64,000 bases of DNA from assembly GCA_900498135.1 (NCBI GenBank), contig LR026961.1:1180520-1244519 (forward strand), in the 5' to 3' direction. This document shows, in pieces, positions 28,522-35,900 of this stretch. Numbering within the stretch: the stretch's first letter is position 1; every line of letters begins with the position of its first letter. The notes below the pieces were generated by a model. That model was given only the letters and a program-made list of their open reading frames with translations. It had not been told where the DNA came from and made no database searches. This stretch comes from an uncultured Desulfatiglans sp. (GTDB taxonomy: Bacteria; Desulfobacterota; DSM-4660; Desulfatiglandales; Desulfatiglandaceae). The position numbers were made by a program, and so were the translations under genes.

Positions 28522-29139
28522 TCAGTCCCCTCCGACCGGTTTCCCCGAGCTGACAGTCAAAACATCCTGGAGGGCCTTGACAAAGCGCCCGAATTCCCCG
28601 TTCCTGCAAAGGCCTCCATCCTTCCGCCCCAAGAGGGCGCGTCGCAGCCCGGCTGTCAGCTCGAGCTGCAGTCCTTTGCCGGAACGCCCGCGGTTGCAGA
28701 GGTTCATCGGGTTGACACCCGGGAACCGAGCCGACTCGCTGACCGTAAACGAGGCGGCGTTGAGCGCCTCCCGAGCGGCTTCCTTCAGCGCATCATCGCG
28801 GCCCCCAAGATAGATGCAACACTCGGGACCACGGCATCCATGAATGGAAAGGACCGATTCAGCCGCGCAGGCGAGCTCCACAGCGCAGGGTTCGTCGAAG
28901 AGATGGCTCGGGATGCGGAGAGCTGCATTCCCGGCCGTCCCTATCCCCCTGAAGCAGTAAAAGCCGTGCAGATCTCCTGCAATAGCCTCGGCCAGAGTAC
29001 CGGTACCCGGCTCTATGCCGCCCCCATGCAGTGCCATGACAAGGATGCCGGTCGGTCCGGCAGGTCTGAACCGAATGTCATAGTCCCTGCCTAAGGCCTG
29101 CTCCAGCCGCAGCACCTGAAAACTCGCATATCCCACCAT
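28522..29139 (-). CDS. Poly-gamma-glutamate hydrolase-family protein (zinc amidopeptidase-like)
   Basis: About 205 residues. LVMALHGGGIEPGTGTLAEAIAGD is the hallmark start of the phage-type poly-gamma-glutamate hydrolase family (PF05908), with the zinc-binding His and Glu. SVLSIHGCRG and YLGGRD follow, as in the family. It would cleave gamma-glutamyl bonds; the family is best known from Bacillus phages attacking PGA capsules. Here it is chromosomal, between a HEAT protein and LarE, with no phage genes around. ATG 29139 has AAGGAGAG about 9 nt upstream; the frame is open to 29148. Confidence 0.8.
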   Translation of the reverse strand: MVGYASFQVLRLEQALGRDYDIRFRPAGPTGILVMALHGGGIEPGTGTLAEAIAGDLHGFYCFRGIGTAGNAALRIPSHLFDEPCAVELACAAESVLSIHGCRGPECCIYLGGRDDALKEAAREALNAASFTVSESARFPGVNPMNLCNRGRSGKGLQLELTAGLRRALLGRKDGGLCRNGEFGRFVKALQDVLTVSSGKPVGGD

Positions 29140-29154
29140 AGGGTCCAACTCTCC

Positions 29155-29868
29155 TTATGCATGTTTTTCGGCGGACGCACGGCGCACGCGCTCGACGGCC
29201 TCCCGCGCCACTTCCCCCACACGCCAGGGACGCAGCGTACCCTCCAGAAACAGCAACACTTCACGGGCATCGGCCCGGAGCGACTCGAGCAGGGACAGTG
29301 CAGAAGAGGCCGACAACTGTCCGAGGGCCCTCGCCGCCAGCGCGCATTCCTCGGCATCGTCGCTTTGGCAGAAACCGAGAAGAGGCTCCGTTGCCTTCTG
29401 CATCAAATCCGCCCTCGTCTCCGCAGCCCGGCCTACGCCCCAGAGCGCACCCCTGCGCAACGGGCCGTATTCGAGGAAATTTCCATCTTCCCGGATATAA
29501 GAGATCAAAACCTGGTGGAATTCCACGGCCAGACCGGCGTGGACGGCAACGATCTCACCCATGCCTTCCGGACACCCCCACCCGATACCGCCCGATTCGT
29601 CGTTCAACTGCCACATCATCCGGCGAAGGATCGTCCTGGCCCCTTCCATATCTTCCCTGGCTATACGCTCGGCAACGATACCGAATCCCTGAACCGCCCG
29701 CCACTTCACAAGCGGCACGGGATGAAGAAGCAGCGAAAAAAGGGGGTTCACGGCTGTGCGCGGAGCGAGAGACGCGATGAACGCCCGGCAGGTCTTTGCA
29801 TCCATCTCGCTGAATACACGCGCCATTTCGGTCTTGATCTGTCTGGAGCGGGCGGGCTGCTTTGGCAT
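29155..29868 (-). CDS. DVU0298-type HEAT-repeat protein
   Basis: About 237 residues, almost entirely helical with HEAT-like repeats. PLVKWRAVQGFG, RGALWGVGRAAE and ALAARALGQL mark successive helices, and MMWQLNDESGGIGWGCPEGMGEIVA is a conserved loop of the DVU0298 family that I know from sulfate reducers. The role is unknown; HEAT scaffolds usually bind proteins. The ATG at 29868 is preferred over GTG 29883. The gamma-PGA-hydrolase-like gene starts 15 bp after its stop, so they are likely co-transcribed. Confidence 0.75.
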   Translation of the reverse strand: MPKQPARSRQIKTEMARVFSEMDAKTCRAFIASLAPRTAVNPLFSLLLHPVPLVKWRAVQGFGIVAERIAREDMEGARTILRRMMWQLNDESGGIGWGCPEGMGEIVAVHAGLAVEFHQVLISYIREDGNFLEYGPLRRGALWGVGRAAETRADLMQKATEPLLGFCQSDDAEECALAARALGQLSASSALSLLESLRADAREVLLFLEGTLRPWRVGEVAREAVERVRRASAEKHA

Positions 29869-29922
29869 GGGTTCGGGATTCACATCGAGACCAGCCTGAT
29901 CGGTCCTGAGTGGTTTCTGGGA

Positions 29923-30294
29923 TTAAGAGGCCTCCAACACATCTTCGACACCCTGGAGGAACTCGTTCAAGGCGAAGGGCTTCGTAAATATCTTACGGGC
30001 ACCCAGCGCCTCGGCCAGGTGAAGATAGGTCTCGGGACCCAGTTGACCTCCGCCGGATATGGCGATAATCTTGACTGCGGGAAAGTCCCGGCGCAGATCG
30101 CGAATTGTTTCGATGCCTTCTTTTCCGGGCATGAGAACATCCGTAATCACCAGATCGGCCGGATTTTGACGGTACCGCGCGATCCCTACGTTCCCGTCAT
30201 CGGCATCATCCACGTCGTAGCCCTTCATTTCCAGGAACTGTCTCAACATGGACCGGATCTGGTCGTCGTCGTCTATAATCAAAATGCGCGGCAT
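29923..30294 (-). CDS. Stand-alone response regulator receiver
   Basis: A 123-residue CheY-like receiver with no output domain. The acidic pocket IIDDDD, the phospho-acceptor Asp in VITDVLMPG, the Ser of ISGGG in the Thr/Ser position, and Lys in FTKPF are all present. ATG 30294 (MPRILIID) is preferred; a GTG at 30321 would add nine residues. There is no histidine kinase in the window, so its partner is encoded elsewhere. It is divergent from the DUF2889-like operon. Confidence 0.9.
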   Translation of the reverse strand: MPRILIIDDDDQIRSMLRQFLEMKGYDVDDADDGNVGIARYRQNPADLVITDVLMPGKEGIETIRDLRRDFPAVKIIAISGGGQLGPETYLHLAEALGARKIFTKPFALNEFLQGVEDVLEAS

Positions 30295-30536
30295 GGCCTC
30301 GTTGCTTTCCTGAGATCTCACCTATTTGATATCCATATTTCAACCGTTTCAGGATAGCGGCCTCGCCGAGGCGGGTCAAGCAGAATTGGGAGGGGCAGCC
30401 CTCTCAAAACATCCCGGCCCCTGCCGGGACAATCCGGACAAATCCGCCAAAGGCCCCTTGACAACCGATTGGACCGGGGAGTATAGGGTCTTTTAGTCAG
30501 CCTGGCCGCTCACGTTCCACTTTGGAGGCAATCCTG

Positions 30537-31058
30537 ATGGGCCATCTGTTGATCTTTTCAAGAAACCGCTCCACCGTTGTCGAAAGAATCTCTCCTGAAT
30601 GTATGAAATCATCCTGCGTCCTGCGGGACACCTTCGTCGATGCCCTCGTTGAAGTCACCGTCGAACTTCCAGACCTCGAAATCACACAAGTGAGCCACCA
30701 AGTCCGGCGATGGAAGCATCCTGTCGGACCAGAGGCAGAAGAGATGCTGCAGCACGCCATCGGCGTTCGGATAGGCCCGGGCATGCTGAAGATCATTCAG
30801 GGGCTCGGCGGAAATCAACAGAGATTTCGGGAGCTCTTCTTCATGCTCGAAGAATGCTGTCAGGCGATCATCCTTTCCTTTACGAAGGACGTTCTCGTGC
30901 AGTCACCCCGGCCGACGGACGCCGACGCCTCCAGGGCCTTTTACAACGAAATGGTAAGGGAAAACATCCGGCTGTACAACCGCTGCGCAGCCTTCGCCCC
31001 GGGCAGTCCTCTGGTGGAAGGCATCGACCTTGCCGGCAACGGGGCCGAGAACTCGTGA
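30537..31058 (+). CDS. DUF2889-like protein
   Basis: A 173-residue protein. The region from CVLRDTFVDALVEVTVELPDLEI through LQHAIGVRIGPGMLKIIQGLGG to LEECCQAIILSF follows the DUF2889 pattern (a catabolism-associated family of unknown function). The usual GCTHL segment is replaced by NQQRFREL. The start at 30537 has TTGGAGG 8 nt upstream. It opens a compact plus-strand operon with a PHP protein whose N-terminus looks like a second copy of the same fold. The assignment is by pattern only. Confidence 0.6.
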   Translation: MGHLLIFSRNRSTVVERISPECMKSSCVLRDTFVDALVEVTVELPDLEITQVSHQVRRWKHPVGPEAEEMLQHAIGVRIGPGMLKIIQGLGGNQQRFRELFFMLEECCQAIILSFTKDVLVQSPRPTDADASRAFYNEMVRENIRLYNRCAAFAPGSPLVEGIDLAGNGAENS

Positions 31059-31122
31059 GCCGTAAGATCCTGTCTACAGACGGGTTCGTGTCGCGTCTCA
31101 CTATCTCTTAAGGTTATTCAAC

Positions 31123-32307
31123 ATGCCTGACGTTACCTTCATCCGCAACAAGATCGTGACCGTCGAAGTGCACGACGGGAAGACCCTCCTCGCGCGCGGG
31201 CTGCTTGCCGACGATATTTACGGTCTCGAAATCAAGGTCTACATCGACACCACCGGCATGACGATCCATGCCCTCCAAGGGCAGTGGAACCGCTGGACAA
31301 CGCCGGAATGTCATCGGGCGATCGAAGAACTGCAGCGAGCCGTGGGGGCGTGCATACTCGACAGCGATTTCAGCCAGAAAATCAAAAAGACCGTGGGACG
31401 CCTTTCCTGCCTCCACTTCGCCAATCTGCTCCTCGAGTGCTGCGACAGCGCACGGGAGGCGGCGGAGTCGCCGGTTAAACCTCTCGAAAAAACCGCCGCC
31501 CCAGCATCGAAGGAAACCCCGGCAGCCCTTGCCGCCGCGCCACAGCCCGAGCGGCGGCCCGATGCTGAAGCGGCCGGAGGCCCTGTCCCACCTGTTCCCG
31601 CACCCGAGCCGGGCCGACAGCCCAAGATCCAAAGCACCCCCGCTCCTTCGTGGAAAAATGGCGGGTGTATCATCGATCTGCATCTGCACAGTTATCCGGC
31701 CTCGCCTTGCAGCTCCGTATCCGTCGATGACCTGATCCGGGAAGCCAAGCGGATCGGCCTCGACGGCCTCTGCCTGACCGATCACCATCACCGCTGGGAT
31801 CGGGATTCCCTCGCTCGTCTCTCCAAAGCCCACGACTTCCTGGTTCTCGGCGGCAACGAGGTCACCACCGATCAGGGGGACATCCTCGTCTTCGGCGCGG
31901 AGAAGGACTTCCCCGGCATCGTCACTATCCAGGAGTTGAGAGAGCAGGCAGGACCCGAGGCCTTCCTGATCGCGGCTCACCCGTTCCGCGGGTTCTTGAC
32001 CTTTGGGGTCGGCCGGCTGGGCCTCACGCCCGAAAAGGCCATGCAGCGGGCCCTCTTCCGATATGTCGATGCCGTCGAGGTCCTGAACGGCAAGGTGACG
32101 GAAAAAGAAAACGCCTTCTCACGCGAAGTGGCCGATGCCCTGCACCTGCCCGCAACCGGGGGCAGCGATGCCCATGAGGTATCCGAGGTGGGCCTTTACG
32201 CTACCCATTTCGAAGCGACGATCCACAGCGAGGCAGAGCTTCTGGCAGCCCTTCGGAGCGGCCGCTTTCATCCCGTCGTCTATCGTGTCAACCACTCATC
32301 TGTTTAA
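31123..32307 (+). CDS. DUF2889-like domain fused to a PHP-domain phosphoesterase
   Basis: A 394-residue protein. Residues 1-115 (ARGLLADDIYGLEIKVYID, CHRAIEELQRAVGACI, GRLSCLHFANLLLECC) resemble the downstream part of DUF2889. A Pro/Ala-rich linker (about 120-180) follows, then a PHP domain (183-390) with metal ligands HLH (His187, His189), CLTDHHH, IAAHPFR and GGSDAHE. PHP proteins of this size hydrolyse phosphate esters or 3'-phosphonucleotides; the substrate is unknown. AAGG lies 9 nt before the ATG. Its TAA overlaps the Shine-Dalgarno of the next gene. Confidence 0.8.
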   Translation: MPDVTFIRNKIVTVEVHDGKTLLARGLLADDIYGLEIKVYIDTTGMTIHALQGQWNRWTTPECHRAIEELQRAVGACILDSDFSQKIKKTVGRLSCLHFANLLLECCDSAREAAESPVKPLEKTAAPASKETPAALAAAPQPERRPDAEAAGGPVPPVPAPEPGRQPKIQSTPAPSWKNGGCIIDLHLHSYPASPCSSVSVDDLIREAKRIGLDGLCLTDHHHRWDRDSLARLSKAHDFLVLGGNEVTTDQGDILVFGAEKDFPGIVTIQELREQAGPEAFLIAAHPFRGFLTFGVGRLGLTPEKAMQRALFRYVDAVEVLNGKVTEKENAFSREVADALHLPATGGSDAHEVSEVGLYATHFEATIHSEAELLAALRSGRFHPVVYRVNHSSV

Positions 32308-32319
32308 GGAGTGACCTCC

Positions 32320-33750
32320 ATGAAACCGCAACGTGACTGGGAAAAAATAATTCGGCGGCTCGAACTGCTCCTGCGCCTCAAATCCTTCCCCGTAGGGATG
32401 AAACTGCTCGAGAAGAAAGAGGAGTTGGACACCATTCCATTTTTGCGCCGCATGGGCCACAAGGTGACCTTCTGCCAGATGACCAATCTGGTGCGCAACT
32501 TCGACTGGACGGTCGGTGCCTCCCGGGAGGACTTCATCTATATTTCCTGCCCCTCCATTCTGGGCTTCACCGATATCCCCCAACTATACAAAGACGGGAC
32601 ATTCCGGAGCATCGTCTGGGTAAGGACGCGCGAGGACGGAAAGCGCTACGAGGCCTCGGTCCCGCGCATCCCCCTGGGTCGATTCGAGGCCGTCGCCCTG
32701 GCGCCGCAGGTCTACAAGCCCTTCGAACCCGACATGGTTCTCATCTACGCCAATCCGGCGCAGATGATGCTTCTCATCAACGCCCTGCAGTTCGACGACT
32801 ACGAAGTCATGACCTTTCACTGCGTCGGGGAATCCAGTTGTTCCGATGCCATCGCACGGTGCTTCCTGACCGGCAAGCCGTCCCTGACCATCCCCTGCTA
32901 CGGTGAGAGACGCTACGGCCACGCCCAGGACGACGAACTGGTCATGGCGCTGCCGCCCGAAAGCCTTGAAAAGGCCCAGAGGAATCTCGAGACGCTTTAC
33001 CGCAAGGGCATTCGCTACCCCATCAGCTATGCCGGAGCCGAACTGGACGTGACGAGCGGCTTCCCAGGCGCTTATGGGGGCCTTGACCAGATCCAGGAAA
33101 TCCGGGGCGACGACAACCGCCTTCTTTTGGGCGTGACAGGCGGCATCGGCAGCGGAAAAAGCACGGTGGCCGCCATGCTGGAAGAACTCGGGGCGCCGAT
33201 CATCGACTTCGATGTCCTCGCCCGCGAAGTCGTCCAACCGGGGAAACCCGCCTACAACGAGATCGTGGAATTCTTCGGACGACAGGTCCTGCAGCCTGAC
33301 GGCCAACTGGATCGCAAGGCCCTGTCCAAGATCGTCTTCCGGGACTTCGAAAAGCGCAAGCGCCTCGAGTCCTTTACCCATCCTCGAATCTTCGAGGCCT
33401 ACCACCGCGAGGTCGAACGGCTGGCCAGCGAAAACCCCGGCGCCGTCATCCAGGTGGTTATCCCGCTTCTGATAGAACTCAACCTGCAGCACCGGTTTCA
33501 CAAGCTGCTGGTGGTCTATGTCCCGGACAACGTCCAGGTCGAACGGCTGGCCGCGCGGGACAACATCAGCCTCGAGGAGGCCGCCAACATTCTGAAATCC
33601 CAGCTCCCCATCGATGAAAAAGTCGCCTATGCCGACTATGTCATCCGCAATGACACATCGATCGAGGACACGCGCCGGCAGGTGGAAGAGCTCTGGAAGT
33701 CCCTGCAGACGCTCCAGGCGGAAAGACTCGCCTCCAAGGGCGGGTGCTGA
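32320..33750 (+). CDS. DUF169 domain fused to dephospho-CoA kinase (CoaE)
   Basis: A 476-residue in-frame fusion. Residues about 1-255 are a DUF169 domain: FPVGMKLLEKKEEL, TFCQMTNLVRN, CVGESSCSDAIARCF and CYGERRYG give its conserved cysteines. Residues about 268-476 form a full-length dephospho-CoA kinase with the P-loop GVTGGIGSGKST, DFDVLAREVV and THPRI. CoaE makes CoA from dephospho-CoA and ATP. DUF169 proteins are common in anaerobes and of unknown function. ATG 32320 has AAGGAG 8 nt upstream; the GTG at 32311 lies inside that site. No frameshift or stop lies between the domains. Confidence 0.88.
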   Translation: MKPQRDWEKIIRRLELLLRLKSFPVGMKLLEKKEELDTIPFLRRMGHKVTFCQMTNLVRNFDWTVGASREDFIYISCPSILGFTDIPQLYKDGTFRSIVWVRTREDGKRYEASVPRIPLGRFEAVALAPQVYKPFEPDMVLIYANPAQMMLLINALQFDDYEVMTFHCVGESSCSDAIARCFLTGKPSLTIPCYGERRYGHAQDDELVMALPPESLEKAQRNLETLYRKGIRYPISYAGAELDVTSGFPGAYGGLDQIQEIRGDDNRLLLGVTGGIGSGKSTVAAMLEELGAPIIDFDVLAREVVQPGKPAYNEIVEFFGRQVLQPDGQLDRKALSKIVFRDFEKRKRLESFTHPRIFEAYHREVERLASENPGAVIQVVIPLLIELNLQHRFHKLLVVYVPDNVQVERLAARDNISLEEAANILKSQLPIDEKVAYADYVIRNDTSIEDTRRQVEELWKSLQTLQAERLASKGGC

Positions 33751-33764
33751 AGGAGGGCAATGGG

Positions 33765-34721
33765 ATGACCATGCACCGTTCCATCCGTAGCGTGGACCGC
33801 ATCGAGGTCCTGACACTCGCCGACAATTATGTCGATCTCCTCCTGCAAAGCGATGAGAGGGTGCAGCGGCCGCCGCTCGCCCAAAACGGTTCGATCCCCT
33901 CCGACACGCTGCTGGCCGAGCATGGCCTGTCGCTCCTGATCACGCTCGAAGCGAACGACTCGACCTACACCCTCCTCATGGATGCAGGATACACGAGGAT
34001 TTCCGTGCTCCACAATCTGTCGATCCTGGGCCTCACGTTGGAAGCGGTGGAAGCGGTGGTCCTGAGCCACGGCCACATGGACCACACGGGCGGCCTCTAC
34101 CCGCTTCTGGACACCCTGCCCAAAAGGGTCCCGCTGGTGGTTCACCCCGACGCGTTCCTCGAACGGCGCTATCTGCAACTGCCGGATGGACGGCGACTGC
34201 TTTTCCCGCAAAGAATCGACCGGGCCGAGCTGGCGAAGCACGGGGTCGACCTCCGTGAGACGAAGGAGCCGTCTTTTCTCTGCGATGATCACGTGCTCGT
34301 CACCGGCGAAGTGGAGCGCGTGACCTCCTTCGAAAACGGGCTTCCCGGGGCGGTGGTCGAAAGGAACGGCGCTGTCGAGCCCGACCCCATCCGGGATGAC
34401 CAGGCCCTGTTGATGCACCTGAGAGACCGCGGGCTGGTGGTCATTTCCGGGTGCAGCCATGCTGGGATCGTCAATACCATCCTCTACGCCCGCACCCTGA
34501 CAGGCACGGAGAGGATCCATGCCGTCCTGGGCGGGTTTCACTTGACCGGCCCCTATTTCGAGCCAGTGATCCCCCCGACGATCGAGGCGCTGCAGTCCAT
34601 GGACTGCACCCTGATCGCCCCCATGCACTGCACAGGCTGGAAGGCGATCGGGGCCTTCGAGAAGGCCTTCCCCGAGGCCTTCGTCCTCAACAGCGTCGGA
34701 TCCCGCATCTCGATCGCGTAG
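33765..34721 (+). CDS. Metallo-beta-lactamase-fold hydrolase (DHPS-like)
   Basis: A 318-residue metallohydrolase. HGHMDHTGG is the zinc-binding HxHxDH motif; GCSHAG, GGFH and MHCTGWKA supply further ligands. The pattern fits the subgroup annotated as 7,8-dihydropterin-6-methyl-4-(beta-D-ribofuranosyl)-aminobenzene-5'-phosphate synthase homologues; the real substrate is unknown. ATG 33765 has AGGAGGG at the right distance, just after the DUF169-CoaE stop. It is the last gene of the four-gene operon and converges with the DUF262 gene. Confidence 0.85.
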   Translation: MTMHRSIRSVDRIEVLTLADNYVDLLLQSDERVQRPPLAQNGSIPSDTLLAEHGLSLLITLEANDSTYTLLMDAGYTRISVLHNLSILGLTLEAVEAVVLSHGHMDHTGGLYPLLDTLPKRVPLVVHPDAFLERRYLQLPDGRRLLFPQRIDRAELAKHGVDLRETKEPSFLCDDHVLVTGEVERVTSFENGLPGAVVERNGAVEPDPIRDDQALLMHLRDRGLVVISGCSHAGIVNTILYARTLTGTERIHAVLGGFHLTGPYFEPVIPPTIEALQSMDCTLIAPMHCTGWKAIGAFEKAFPEAFVLNSVGSRISIA

Positions 34722-34753
34722 CGGGCCGGCGTGCAGACGCCCCTCAGAAGCAG

Positions 34754-35527
34754 TCAGTGGGCGTCCGGCGGAGCTTCGGAGGGCGTCCAGAGATCGTCCT
34801 CCACCAGGTACTCATAGTCCTGGAAGGTCTTCGCGATCATGATGTCCATCGGCTTGAGGTCCTGCCCCTCCTGGTTGATGCGCATGAAGATGTCCCGTAC
34901 AGCCGGGATGTCGAAGCCCCTGATCCAGATGACGGGGATCCGGTAGGCGCCGAACACCCGTGCCAGCCGACCAAGGTTCGAAAGGACCGCTTCATCGCAG
35001 CCCCCCGCCTCTGATATGGCACGCCGCACCTTCGCCGCGTCCGTCATGATCTCCTTCAACGGGATCAGAAAGACCGGGTCGCGCTTTCGCCTTCTGCGCT
35101 TCAATTCGTACCCGAAAAAAAAGGTGCCCCCGACCGCGTCGAAATAAAGGGCATGTGCAAGGCAGGGCTGCTCCCGTCTCCCGCGCACCCTCCCCTCCCC
35201 GCCGAGCACGGCGATCATGATCGCCGTGGCACGTTGCTGGCCGTCCAGGATGTACCGCCTTGGACCCTTCCGCCCGGCGGCGCCGTTTTCAGGCAATATG
35301 AAGCCTCCGATCTTTCGATGGACGTGCAGGGAAAGGGCTGTCTCCCAGCACAACAGACTTCCGATAGGATAGAACCGGTAGAGGCTGTCCCAGAGTTGAA
35401 TGATCTCCTGCGGCTCCCACACGAACTCCCGTTGAAAGGAAGGGATCAGAAGCTCGTTTTTTGAAAGCATCCCGATCAGCTCAGGCAACCCTACTTCTTC
35501 GGTATGAATATGGCGATCCTGTTTCAC
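34754..35527 (-). CDS. Stand-alone DUF262 (GmrS/ParB-like) protein
   Basis: A 257-residue protein. LLIPSFQREFVWEPQEI and YILDGQQRATAI (the DGQQR nucleotide-binding motif) define DUF262, the N-terminal domain of GmrSD-type modification-dependent restriction enzymes and relatives. FMRINQEGQDLKPMDIMIAKTF closes the domain. The C-terminal DUF1524 HNH nuclease part (GmrD) is absent here and in the neighbourhood. I chose GTG 35527 because AAGGAGG lies 7 nt upstream; the frame is open to 35626. Role unknown; a defence link is possible but unsupported here. Confidence 0.82.
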   Translation of the reverse strand: MKQDRHIHTEEVGLPELIGMLSKNELLIPSFQREFVWEPQEIIQLWDSLYRFYPIGSLLCWETALSLHVHRKIGGFILPENGAAGRKGPRRYILDGQQRATAIMIAVLGGEGRVRGRREQPCLAHALYFDAVGGTFFFGYELKRRRRKRDPVFLIPLKEIMTDAAKVRRAISEAGGCDEAVLSNLGRLARVFGAYRIPVIWIRGFDIPAVRDIFMRINQEGQDLKPMDIMIAKTFQDYEYLVEDDLWTPSEAPPDAH

Positions 35528-35739
35528 TCGGATCCTCCTTCGACCATCCACGGGAGTTCGAAATGTGCTCGAGACGAGGAACACCTCGAAATCGCACGCC
35601 CGGCCCCGATGTCTCCTGGCAAACATCCACCATTCCAGCCCCGAGGCCGGGGCAGAAGGCTGGGTACTCTGCCCTTGCTTTGCCTATGTGTAAAAGGGTG
35701 TCCGGCATGATCCGGTTTCCAAACTGTACCCATGGATTT

Positions 35740-35832
35740 TCAGCCGGTGTCAGAAAGATCGGAGACCTGCCCGGAGGCGGCCGTCAGGCCGCCCCACGAG
35801 CAAGGGTACAGAGGGATGCCAAGATTGGCGTA
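35740..35832 (+). repeat. Diverged copy R3 of the 93-bp palindromic repeat
   Basis: Aligned without gaps to R2 (50215-50307). The right two thirds (from CGGAGGCG to ATTGGC) are roughly three quarters identical; the left third is about half identical, with nearly all differences being transitions. The central palindrome is conserved in form (GGCGGCCGTCAGGCCGCC). Homology continues beyond the right end into AAAAGACC and GGATGG, which also follow R2. It lies in the 370-bp gap between the DUF262 gene and the molybdenum hydroxylase gene, which otherwise holds nothing I recognise. Confidence 0.65.
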
Positions 35833-35900
35833 AAAGACCTTCTTAGGATGGAAACCCCTTTGGAGACTGTAGGATGGAGACTCCGGACTCCTTAGGGTTT

